A DNA stretch of 64,000 nt. Origin: Pseudomonas sp. LS1212 (GTDB taxonomy: Bacteria > Pseudomonadota > Gammaproteobacteria > Pseudomonadales > Pseudomonadaceae). The notes beneath the pieces were generated by a model. The model was not told the origin of the DNA. It did not search any database and saw only the letters and a program-made list of their open reading frames with translations. A program made the translations under genes and the position numbers. Location: the NCBI RefSeq assembly GCF_024741815.1, contig NZ_CP102951.1:1277001-1341000 (forward strand), read 5' to 3'. Shown here one piece after another: positions 6,815 to 14,812 of this stretch. Each line of letters starts with the position of its first letter. Position 1 is the first letter of the stretch.

Positions 6815-9019
6815 ATGAAGCTCGATGCAAACGCCAGCCTGCTTTCACCCAACACGGGCTTGTCTTCGGTGCTGGGCGTGGCCCTGATGACAAGTTCACT
6901 TGCGCTCATGGCCCAAGACAGCGATAGGCCTGAGCCCATGCTGCTCGATGACGTGGAGATTCAGGGGCTGGCCGAAGAGAGCTACCGCGCGGAACACTCG
7001 GCCTCGGCCAAGTACGCGGTCCCCTTGCTGGATGTACCCCAGACGGTCACGGTGATCCCCCAGCGGATCATGCGCGAGCAGGGTGCCTTGAGCCTGCGCC
7101 AGACGCTGTCGAACGTGTCCGGTATTACTTTCAATGCCGGCGAAGGCGGTGGCGGCTCGGGTGACAGTATCAATATTCGCGGTTTCAATGCCGATGCCAA
7201 CCTGCAGGTCGACGGTCTGCGCGACAGCCCGCAGATGAACCGTACCGATACCTTCAATCTGGAGCGTATCGAAGTCATCAAGGGGCCCAACTCGGTATTC
7301 GGAGGGGCCGGAACCACCGGTGGCACCATCAACGTGATCACCAAACAGCCCGTGGCCGAGTCGTTCACCCGCCTGGGCGCCGGGCTTGGCACCGATAGCT
7401 ATCGCCGACTGACACTGGACACCAATCAGCCACTGGAAGGCCTGGCGCAAGGGGCGGTGTTTCGTCTGAACCTCATGGCCCATGGCAACGATGTGCCGGG
7501 CCGTGATCAGATCGATCAGCGGCGGTGGGGCATCGCGCCTTCGCTGACCTTCGGTCTGAACGAACCCACGCGCCTGACCTTGAGCTACATCCACCAGCGC
7601 GAACGCAATCAGCCCGATTACGGCCTGCCGGCGCGCGATGGCAAGACGCTCGATGGTATCGGTCGTACGCGGTATTTCGGTTGGCGCAACCTGGATCAGG
7701 ACCAGACCAGCGCCGACAGTTTCACCGTTGCCCTGGAACACGACTTCAACGACGAGCTGTCGCTACGCAACCTCTCGCGCCATGCCCGCATACGACGCGA
7801 GGCCGTGGTCTCTGCCTCCCATGTCGATACCCTCGGTTTGCCGCCGGGACGCTACAAGCCGGCCGGGCCACAGGGTTACGGTCGTGATATCGATACGGCC
7901 CTGTGGATCAATCAGACCAACCTCACCAGCCGCTTTGACACCTTCGGGCTGGGGCATACGCTGGTAGCCGGGGCCGAGATTTCCCGTGAACACTACGACC
8001 GCGATGCCTTTTCATACAACATCACCCGTTTCACCCCGGCAGCCGGTTTCGATCTGTACAACCCGCCCGGTTACTGGAACGGCTCCACCGACCGCAAGCC
8101 GCTGGCGAAAACCCGCAATCGCCTCGACGACAAGGCGCTCTATCTGTTCGACACGATTGCCCTGAACGAGCAATGGGACCTGAACCTGGGCCTGCGCTAT
8201 GACCTGATCAATGGGCGAGCCAGGGAAACCAAAGCCGATGGCGTGACCAGCCGGGCGAGCTCCGAAGACGGTCAATTCAGCCAGCGGGCCGGGCTGGTCT
8301 ACAAGCCGGTTGAAAATGGCCGCGTCTACCTGGCCTGGGGTACTTCCTTCAACCCTTCGGCGGAATATCTGGTGTCCAGCGGACGCGGGGTCGATGCCAG
8401 TACTGCGGGGCTGGCGCCGGAGCAGAACGAGACCTGGGAGCTCGGCACCAAATGGGAGCTGTTGCATTCGCGGCTGGGGTTGGAAGCGGCCTTGTTCCGT
8501 GTCGAAAAGAACAACGCGCGTGAGCGCCTGCACAATGGCACCTCGCTGCTGGCAGGCAACCAACGCGTACAAGGCCTGGAGCTGGCCATGACCGGTGAAT
8601 TGAGCGAGCAGTGGAATGTGTTCGCCAACTTCACCTACCTCGATAGCCAGACCCTGAAGTCGGTGAGCATGCCGGCACGCGAAGGTCAGGCATTGAGCAA
8701 TACGCCGCCACGGTCCTTCAACCTCTGGACCAGCTATGAGCTGCCGGCGGGGTTCACGCTCGGCTACGGTGCGCGTTACGTCAGCGAGCGCAATGTGACC
8801 TCGGTTGACACGGCCAAGCTGGACGCTTACTGGGTACACAACGCGATGCTCCAGTACAAGGTCAATGACGGGCTGGAGCTGCAGCTCAACGCCAACAACC
8901 TGTTCGACAAGGCCTATGTCGAGCGCGTGCGGCAGGTCATTGGTTCCGGGTCGCGTTCTTCGGCGCTGGAGTTCGGTGATGCCAGGGCCTTGATCCTTTC
9001 CGGGGTCTATAGCTTCTGA
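6815..9019 (+). CDS. TonB-dependent siderophore receptor
   Basis: A 734-residue outer-membrane receptor. A signal peptide (about residues 1-28, with SVLGVALMTSSLALMAQ) is followed by a TonB box-like segment and the plug domain (about 55-165: VPQTVTVIPQRIMREQGA, INIRGFNADANLQVDGLRD, ERIEVIKGPNSVFGGAG). The 22-strand barrel ends in the expected aromatic residue (GVYSF). There is no N-terminal signalling extension and no FecI/FecR pair nearby, so it is a plain transporter. It belongs to the TonB-siderophore class related to catecholate receptors such as Fiu; the ligand is uncertain. TTG 6800 is in frame, but GAGGTG at 6802-6807 fixes ATG 6815. RND efflux genes follow 138 bases downstream. Confidence 0.9.
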   Translation: MKLDANASLLSPNTGLSSVLGVALMTSSLALMAQDSDRPEPMLLDDVEIQGLAEESYRAEHSASAKYAVPLLDVPQTVTVIPQRIMREQGALSLRQTLSNVSGITFNAGEGGGGSGDSINIRGFNADANLQVDGLRDSPQMNRTDTFNLERIEVIKGPNSVFGGAGTTGGTINVITKQPVAESFTRLGAGLGTDSYRRLTLDTNQPLEGLAQGAVFRLNLMAHGNDVPGRDQIDQRRWGIAPSLTFGLNEPTRLTLSYIHQRERNQPDYGLPARDGKTLDGIGRTRYFGWRNLDQDQTSADSFTVALEHDFNDELSLRNLSRHARIRREAVVSASHVDTLGLPPGRYKPAGPQGYGRDIDTALWINQTNLTSRFDTFGLGHTLVAGAEISREHYDRDAFSYNITRFTPAAGFDLYNPPGYWNGSTDRKPLAKTRNRLDDKALYLFDTIALNEQWDLNLGLRYDLINGRARETKADGVTSRASSEDGQFSQRAGLVYKPVENGRVYLAWGTSFNPSAEYLVSSGRGVDASTAGLAPEQNETWELGTKWELLHSRLGLEAALFRVEKNNARERLHNGTSLLAGNQRVQGLELAMTGELSEQWNVFANFTYLDSQTLKSVSMPAREGQALSNTPPRSFNLWTSYELPAGFTLGYGARYVSERNVTSVDTAKLDAYWVHNAMLQYKVNDGLELQLNANNLFDKAYVERVRQVIGSGSRSSALEFGDARALILSGVYSF

Positions 9020-9063
9020 GTCTCCCTCGATAATCAAGGGGGCAGGACCCGGGGCGGGAAAAA

Positions 9064-9076
9064 ACCGTTGAACGGT
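9064..9076 (+). other. Short hairpin after the receptor gene
   Basis: ACCGTT-G-AACGGT is a perfect 6-bp inverted repeat 45 bases after the receptor stop, preceded by six A residues and not followed by a T run. It may be a weak terminator or another operator-like site. Confidence 0.3.
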
Positions 9077-9105
9077 CGCTTCCCCGTTCCGGTACCCTGA
9101 TTTAA

Positions 9106-9121
9106 TATACTCGCGAGTATA
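9106..9121. promoter_or_regulatory. Perfect 16-bp palindrome, candidate TetR-type operator of the RND operon
   Basis: TATACTCGCGAGTATA is an exact palindrome 36 bases upstream of the adaptor gene start. Its size, symmetry and position suit a TetR-family repressor dimer controlling an efflux operon. The nearest candidate regulator is the TetR gene at 5965-6600, though a regulator elsewhere is equally possible. Confidence 0.6.
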
Positions 9122-9157
9122 AATATTCCAAGTGTCACTCGCGAAAGGTCATTCATC

Positions 9158-10258
9158 ATGTTGCGCCATGCCTTGCGGCTTGCCCTGCCCATCAGCCTGG
9201 TCCTGTTGCTTGCCGCCTGCGGCCAGGAAGAAGTCGCGCAAACCACGGTGCGCCCAGCCATGGTGGTGCAGCCGCAGCCGGCGTCTTCTGCGGTGGACAG
9301 TTATCCGGGAGAGGTGCGTGCGCGCCTGGAACCGGAGCTGGCGTTCCGCATCGGCGGCAAGGTCAGCCGACGCCTGGTCGAAGTGGGCGAGCGGGTCAAG
9401 GCCAACCAGGCCCTGGCCGAGCTCGACCCACAAGACGTTCGCCTGCAACTGGAGGCGACCCGCGCGCAAGTGGCCGCGGCCGAGGCAAACCTGCGAATGG
9501 TACGCGCTGAGCGCGATCGCTACAAAACCTTGATGGATCGGCAAATGGTCAGCCGTTCGCAATACGACAACGCCGAAAACCTCTACCGCTCCGGTGAAGC
9601 TCGCCTCAAGCAGATCCGCGCCGAGTTCGACGTGGCCAGCAACCAGGCCGGCTACGCGGTACTGCGTGCTTCCCAGGATGGCGTGATAGCCAGGCGCCTG
9701 GTCGAGGTCGGGCAGGTGGTCGCGGCCGGGCAGACGGTGTTCACGCTGGCCGCCGACGGCGAGCGAGAAGTGTTGATCAGCCTCCCGGAACAGAATTTTG
9801 GCCGTTTCAAGGTTGGCCAACCGGTGTCCGTCGAATTGTGGTCTCAACCCGATGCACGCTTCGATGGTCGCATTCGCGAACTTTCGCCTGCCGCCGACCC
9901 GCGTTCGCGCACCTTTGCGGCACGGATTGCCTTCACTGCTGGCGAGGTGCCGGCAGAGTTGGGGCAGAGCGCCCGGGTATTCATACAAAGCGCGGCCAGC
10001 GTGCCGTTATCGGTCCCGCTGTCGGCGCTCACTTCCGAAAACGGCGTGAACTACGTCTGGCGGGTCGATGCCAACAATACCCTCAAGCGTACACCGGTGC
10101 GCACAGGCCCCTTTGGGGAAACCAGTGTCCCGGTGCTCGAAGGCCTGAATGCCTCGGACTGGGTGGTGGCCGCCGGCGTTCATGTGCTGCATGAAGGGCA
10201 GCAGGTACGGCCGGTGGACCGGTCCAATCGTGTGGTGAATCTGGCGGCCAAGGAGTAG
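9158..10258 (+). CDS. RND efflux periplasmic adaptor (membrane fusion) lipoprotein
   Basis: A 366-residue adaptor of the HlyD/AcrA type. The signal sequence ends in the lipobox LLAAC with the acylated cysteine at residue 21, so it should be tethered to a membrane in the periplasm. A lipoyl-like half (FRIGGKVSRRLVEVGERV), a short helical hairpin (about 95-155), the second lipoyl half (GVIARRLVEVGQVVAAGQ), and the beta-barrel and membrane-proximal domains follow. It links the RND permease to an outer-membrane channel. The permease gene follows after five bases. No channel gene is encoded here, so a TolC/OprM-type partner elsewhere is presumed. Confidence 0.93.
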   Translation: MLRHALRLALPISLVLLLAACGQEEVAQTTVRPAMVVQPQPASSAVDSYPGEVRARLEPELAFRIGGKVSRRLVEVGERVKANQALAELDPQDVRLQLEATRAQVAAAEANLRMVRAERDRYKTLMDRQMVSRSQYDNAENLYRSGEARLKQIRAEFDVASNQAGYAVLRASQDGVIARRLVEVGQVVAAGQTVFTLAADGEREVLISLPEQNFGRFKVGQPVSVELWSQPDARFDGRIRELSPAADPRSRTFAARIAFTAGEVPAELGQSARVFIQSAASVPLSVPLSALTSENGVNYVWRVDANNTLKRTPVRTGPFGETSVPVLEGLNASDWVVAAGVHVLHEGQQVRPVDRSNRVVNLAAKE

Positions 10259-10263
10259 TCCCC

Positions 10264-13200
10264 ATGGGTTTCAACCTTTCTGCATGGGCGTTGCGCAATC
10301 GCCAGATCGTGCTGTTCCTGATGCTTCTGCTGGCCATCGTCGGTGCGCTTTCCTATACCAAGCTGGGGCAGAGCGAAGACCCTCCCTTTACCTTCAAGGC
10401 CATGGTGATCCGGACCAACTGGCCGGGCGCCAGTGCCGAGGAAGTCTCCCGGCAAGTCACCGAGCGCATCGAAAAGAAACTGATGGAAACCGGTGAGTAC
10501 GATCGTATCGTCTCCTTCTCGCGCCCGGGGGAGTCGATGGTGACGTTCATTGCCCGTGACTCCATGCATTCGGTGGAAATTCCCGAGCTCTGGTACCAGG
10601 TCCGCAAAAAGGTCAGCGACATTCGCCACACCTTGCCGCCAGGCGCCCAGGGCCCATTCTTCAACGACGAATTCGGCACCACGTTCGGCAATATCTATGC
10701 ATTGACCGGCGAGGGTTTCGATTACGCCGTGCTCAAGGATTACGCCGACCGGGTACAGATCCAGCTACAACGGGTCAAGGATGTCGGCAAGGTCGAGCTG
10801 ATCGGGCTTCAGGACGAAAAGATCTGGATCGAACTGTCCAACGTCAAGCTGGCAACCTTGGGGCTGCGTCTGGAGACAGTGCAGCAGGCGCTGGAGGCGC
10901 AGAATGCGGTCAGTACCGCCGGCTTCTTCGAAACCCCGAGTGAGCGCTTGCAACTGCGTGTCAGCGGGCGCTTCCAGACGGTCGAGCAGATCAGGAACTT
11001 CCCGATCCGGGTCGGCGATCGCACCTTCCGCATCGGCGATGTGGCCCAGGTTCAGCGTGGTTTCAACGACCCACCGGCGCCACGCATGCGTTTCATGGGC
11101 GAGGATGCGATCGGCCTGGCGGTATCGATGAAGAGCGGCGGCGACATCCTGATATTGGGCAAGGCGCTGGAAGCCGATTTTGCCCGCATCCAGCAGAGCC
11201 TGCCGGCCGGCATGCAGCTGCGCAAGGTTTCCGATCAACCGGCTGCCGTGAAGACCGGGGTCGGCGAATTCGTGCAGGTGCTGGCCGAGGCACTGGTCAT
11301 CGTGCTGCTGGTGAGTTTCTTCTCCCTGGGCCTGCGCACGGGGCTGGTGGTGGCCCTGGCGATTCCGCTGGTGCTGGCGATGACGTTTGCCACCATGTAT
11401 TACCTGGGGATAGGCCTGCACAAGATTTCCCTGGGGGCACTGGTTCTGGCGCTTGGCTTGCTGGTCGACGATGCGATCATTGCTGTGGAAATGATGGCGA
11501 TCAAGATGGAGCAGGGCTTCGACCGGCTCAAGGCGGCCAGTTACGCCTGGACCAGCACGGCGTTCCCGATGCTGACCGGTACCCTGATCACCGCAGCCGG
11601 CTTCCTGCCCATTGCCACCGCGCAGTCCGGGACCGGGGAATACACGCGCTCGATCTTTCAGATGGTGACCATCGCCTTGCTCGCCTCCTGGGTGGCCGCG
11701 GTTGTGTTCGTGCCGTACCTGGGCGAGCGACTGCTGCCAGACTTGGCCAAGCTCCATGCAGCGCGCCACGGCACGCCCGAGAGCGGCTACGACCCTTATG
11801 ACACGCCGTTTTATCAGCGCGTACGGCGTCTGGTGGAATGGTGCGTGCGTCGGCGCAAGACAGTGATCCTGGCCACCCTCGCGCTGTTCATTGGTTCGGT
11901 GGTGTTGTTCCGCTTCGTGCCACAACAGTTCTTCCCGGCCTCCGGCAGGCTGGAGTTGATGATCGACCTGAAACTGGCGGAAGGGGCCTCCCTGAGCAAT
12001 ACCGCCGAGCAGGTCAAGCAGCTCGAAGCGCTGCTCAAGGAGCATCCGGGCATCGACAATTATGTCGCCTACGTGGGTACGGGCTCGCCGCGTTTCTACC
12101 TGCCGCTGGATCAGCAACTGCCGGCAGCCAGCTTTGCCCAGTTCGTGGTACTGGCCAAGAGCATCGAGGACCGCGAGGTGCTGCGCAGCTGGCTGATCAC
12201 AGCACTCAACGAGCAGTTCCCGGGCCTGCGCACGCGGGTCACGCGCCTGGAGAACGGCCCGCCGGTGGGCTACCCGGTACAGTTCCGGGTGACCGGCGAG
12301 CATATCGAGCAAGTCCGGGCCCTGGCGCGCAAGGTGGCGGCCAAGATGCGCGAGAACCCGCACCTGGTCAACGTTCACCTGGACTGGGAAGAACCGAGCA
12401 AGGTGGTCTACCTCAATGTCGATCAGGACCGCGCCCGGGCCCTGGGCGTGAGTACGGCGAACCTGTCCAGGTTCCTGCAGAGTTCCCTGACCGGCGCAAG
12501 CGTCAGCCAATTTCGCGAAGACAATGAGCTGATCGAGATCCTGCTGCGCGGCACGATGCAGGAACGCACCGAACTGACCCATCTGCCGAGCCTGGCGGTG
12601 CCGACCGACAACGGCCAGAGCGTCGCGTTGTCGCAGATCGCCACGCTCGAATACGGGTTCGAAGAAGGGATTATCTGGCACCGCAATCGCCTGCCGAACG
12701 TGACCGTGCGCGCCGATATCTATGACAAGGTGCAGCCGGCCACGCTGGTGAAGCAGATCCTGCCGACGCTTGAGCCGATCCGTGCCGAAATGCCGGATGG
12801 TTATCTGCTGGATGTCGGCGGTACCGTCGAGGACTCTACGCGTGGGCAAAACTCGGTGAAGGCCGGAGTGCCGCTGTTCATCGTGGTGGTGCTGACGCTG
12901 CTGATGGTGCAATTGCGCAGTTTCTCGCGCACGTTCATGGTCTTTCTCACCGCGCCGCTGGGTCTGATCGGGGTCACGCTGTTCCTGCTGGTGTTCCGTC
13001 AGCCTTTCGGTTTCGTGGCCATGCTCGGGACGATCGCCTTGTCGGGAATGATCATGCGCAACTCGGTGATCCTGGTCGATCAGATCGAGCAGGACATCGC
13101 CGCCGGGCTGGATCGCTGGCAGGCCATCATCGAAGCGACGGTACGGCGCTTCCGCCCCATCGTCCTGACCGCGCTGGCGGCGGTGCTGGCGATGATCCCG

Positions 13201-13386
13201 CTGTCGCGCAGTGTGTTCTTCGGGCCAATGGCGGTGGCGATCATGGGTGGGTTGATCGTGGCGACGGCGTTGACGTTGTTGTTCCTGCCGGCGTTGTATG
13301 CAGCATGGTTTCGAGTGAAAAAAGAGGCGGTGCAGACAGTGACGGTTTCACGGCCGGGTGCCGACGGTGTGGCCGAACCCATGTAG
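10264..13386 (+). CDS. RND family efflux permease
   Basis: A 1040-residue inner-membrane proton-driven exporter of the AcrB superfamily, with twelve membrane segments and two large periplasmic loops. The start FNLSAWALRNRQIV and the segment SEDPPFTFKAM place it near the TriC-like subgroup rather than MexB. TM4 keeps the proton-relay pair in GLLVDDAI (Asp402, Asp403). In TM10 the lysine of the AcrB relay is replaced by arginine in GMIMRNSVILVD (Arg932), a feature of this subgroup. Substrates cannot be predicted. It is co-transcribed with the upstream adaptor, and a REP-like hairpin region begins at its stop codon. Confidence 0.93.
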   Translation: MGFNLSAWALRNRQIVLFLMLLLAIVGALSYTKLGQSEDPPFTFKAMVIRTNWPGASAEEVSRQVTERIEKKLMETGEYDRIVSFSRPGESMVTFIARDSMHSVEIPELWYQVRKKVSDIRHTLPPGAQGPFFNDEFGTTFGNIYALTGEGFDYAVLKDYADRVQIQLQRVKDVGKVELIGLQDEKIWIELSNVKLATLGLRLETVQQALEAQNAVSTAGFFETPSERLQLRVSGRFQTVEQIRNFPIRVGDRTFRIGDVAQVQRGFNDPPAPRMRFMGEDAIGLAVSMKSGGDILILGKALEADFARIQQSLPAGMQLRKVSDQPAAVKTGVGEFVQVLAEALVIVLLVSFFSLGLRTGLVVALAIPLVLAMTFATMYYLGIGLHKISLGALVLALGLLVDDAIIAVEMMAIKMEQGFDRLKAASYAWTSTAFPMLTGTLITAAGFLPIATAQSGTGEYTRSIFQMVTIALLASWVAAVVFVPYLGERLLPDLAKLHAARHGTPESGYDPYDTPFYQRVRRLVEWCVRRRKTVILATLALFIGSVVLFRFVPQQFFPASGRLELMIDLKLAEGASLSNTAEQVKQLEALLKEHPGIDNYVAYVGTGSPRFYLPLDQQLPAASFAQFVVLAKSIEDREVLRSWLITALNEQFPGLRTRVTRLENGPPVGYPVQFRVTGEHIEQVRALARKVAAKMRENPHLVNVHLDWEEPSKVVYLNVDQDRARALGVSTANLSRFLQSSLTGASVSQFREDNELIEILLRGTMQERTELTHLPSLAVPTDNGQSVALSQIATLEYGFEEGIIWHRNRLPNVTVRADIYDKVQPATLVKQILPTLEPIRAEMPDGYLLDVGGTVEDSTRGQNSVKAGVPLFIVVVLTLLMVQLRSFSRTFMVFLTAPLGLIGVTLFLLVFRQPFGFVAMLGTIALSGMIMRNSVILVDQIEQDIAAGLDRWQAIIEATVRRFRPIVLTALAAVLAMIPLSRSVFFGPMAVAIMGGLIVATALTLLFLPALYAAWFRVKKEAVQTVTVSRPGADGVAEPM

Positions 13387-13502
13387 CCGCTGCCGAAGGC
13401 TCGGTGCGCCGCTGCGACGCTCGCGTGCGTAGCAGGCGCAGGATCTCAAGACCGCAGGGGAGCCCCTGCGGGACTCCAGCGCAGCCTGACGGCAGCGGCT
13501 AC
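13383..13502. repeat. REP-like intergenic palindromic element
   Basis: Outer arms GTAGCCGCTGCCG (13383-13395) and CGGCAGCGGCTAC (13490-13502) are a perfect 13-bp inverted repeat about 120 bases apart. Inside lies a perfect pair CCGCAGGGG/CCCCTGCGG (13452-13471). A partial third copy of the outer motif (CTGCTGCCGAAGGCTGCG) starts near 13531. The layout matches Pseudomonas REP/BIME elements; it overlaps the permease stop codon. Confidence 0.65.
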
Positions 13503-13577
13503 GCCGATCGTGTTACGCCGGCCCCTTGTAACTGCTGCCGAAGGCTGCGCCAGAGCCTCCAGGGCTCTCGGTTCGGC

Positions 13578-14264
13578 TCAAAGCGAACCGAACACCTTCT
13601 TCGCCAGGCTGGTAGCCGCGGCCGCCGGGTTCTCGCGGATGGTCGCTTCCTGCTTGGCGATCATCTCGAACAGGCCATTGAGGGCTTGTTCCGTCACGTA
13701 GCCTTCGACATTGGCGTTCTTGGTGTCGAGCAAGCCCAGGGCCGCTGCTTGCCCGGCAAAGTTGTTGTATTGCTGGGCCAGGCCGACCTTGTCCGTGGCT
13801 TGCTTGACGATGGGCAGGAACTTGACGCGGATCTGCTCGCGGCTGGTCGTGCTCAGGTACTGGGTGGCCGAATCCTTGCCGCCACTGAGAATGCCCTTGG
13901 CATCGTCGACGCTCATCTTCTTTACGGCATCGACCAGCAAGGCCTGGGCTTGCGGCACGGCGGCTTCGGCGGCCTTGTTCATGCTGCTTTCCAGCTCTTC
14001 GACCTGGGCCCCCATGCCAAATTGCTTCATCTTCCTGGCGGCCTTGCCGAGGTTGCCGGGCAACCCGATGTGCACCTCGGGGTTGTTGCTGAAACCGCCG
14101 GGGGTACCCAGTTGCTTGACCGCCACCTGGGCGCCTTGGATCAGGGCATCCTTCAGGCCGCCAGTGGCATCCGTCTGCGAGAGATCGCCCAGCGAAAGTG
14201 CCAGGACGTTGGCCGAGAGCAATAGACCCGCGCACAGGCCGGTAAAGGTAAGAGAACGGAGCAT
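13578..14264 (-). CDS. DUF4197 family secreted protein
   Basis: A 228-residue protein with a clear signal peptide (LTFTGLCAGLLLSANVLA, residues 5-22) and a DUF4197 domain covering the mature part. Typical segments are GGLKDALIQGAQVAVKQLG near the N-terminus, the GGFSNNPEVHIGLPG segment, and a C-terminus ending NPAAAATSLAKKVFGSL. Members are periplasmic or extracytoplasmic helical proteins of unknown function. It is convergent with the RND operon, separated by the REP-like element, and lies 30 bases downstream of the YbaY lipoprotein gene on the same strand, so the two may share a transcript. Confidence 0.9.
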   Translation of the reverse strand: MLRSLTFTGLCAGLLLSANVLALSLGDLSQTDATGGLKDALIQGAQVAVKQLGTPGGFSNNPEVHIGLPGNLGKAARKMKQFGMGAQVEELESSMNKAAEAAVPQAQALLVDAVKKMSVDDAKGILSGGKDSATQYLSTTSREQIRVKFLPIVKQATDKVGLAQQYNNFAGQAAALGLLDTKNANVEGYVTEQALNGLFEMIAKQEATIRENPAAAATSLAKKVFGSL

Positions 14265-14294
14265 GGCAGCTTCCTTATCGTGTACTGGAAATGA

Positions 14295-14693
14295 TTAACG
14301 CGCCGGGTCCAGACGAATCCGCAGGGGTTGCGGGTCCTGGCCGTTCAGTTGCACGCCGTGATGCTCGGTATTGATGAACAGCAGCTCGCCGTCCAGTTCA
14401 ATGCGGGCGCTGACGGCGTAACGGTGGCCAGGCTTGACCTGGGCCGGATCGTACGCCAAGTGGAAAGGCAGCGGCACTTGACCTTCGACCGGCCCGCTCT
14501 GGCGCGCGAGGGTCACGGCAGGGGCATCGGCCAGGGAGACGTCCTGCAGGCTCACGCTGAGCGTGGCGGCGGGTGGCAGGGCAATGCGTTGCAGGTAAAA
14601 GACCTCGCCGTCCAGCGTGGCCTTTGCGGTGGGAGAATTGCTGGAGCAGGCAGCGAGCAGGGCGCTGAACAACAGCAGGCTAAGTTTTTTCAT
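14295..14693 (-). CDS. YbaY-family lipoprotein
   Basis: A 132-residue lipoprotein. The signal LLLFSALLAAC ends in a lipobox with the acylated cysteine at residue 16, and the mature part is one all-beta YbaY-type domain (LDGEVFYLQRIALPPAATL, then LSVSLQDVSLADAPA). Members are often annotated as glycoprotein-polysaccharide metabolism or META-like; no activity is established. GGAG lies at good distance from the ATG. It lies between plsB and the DUF4197 gene, all on the minus strand, so it probably belongs to an envelope-related group. Outer-membrane location is expected because there is no aspartate after the cysteine. Confidence 0.85.
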   Translation of the reverse strand: MKKLSLLLFSALLAACSSNSPTAKATLDGEVFYLQRIALPPAATLSVSLQDVSLADAPAVTLARQSGPVEGQVPLPFHLAYDPAQVKPGHRYAVSARIELDGELLFINTEHHGVQLNGQDPQPLRIRLDPAR

Positions 14694-14707
14694 CGGAAAC
14701 TCCGTTT

Positions 14708-14738
14708 GATTGGCACCGGCTCCAAGCCGGCGCCAATC
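14708..14738 (-). repeat. Hairpin between plsB and the YbaY gene
   Basis: On the minus strand the arms starting GATTGGCGCCGGCT pair over 13-14 bases with the segment ending in GCCAATC, with one G-U pair and a tiny loop. This resembles a single Pseudomonas REP unit. It lies 75 bases after the plsB stop and may protect the plsB transcript end. Confidence 0.5.
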
Positions 14739-14812
14739 GACTTTAACGGATTTTTCCGGGAAGGCCAGTCGCGATTGAAGACGCCTTTACCGGGATTTGT
14801 CGACGTAAAGGG

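Noticed and set aside
10765..12912. A 715-codon open frame antisense to the RND permease
   Set aside because: It is a by-product of high G+C codon bias; the sense strand encodes a clear permease, and the antisense product has no recognisable domain or ribosome-binding site.
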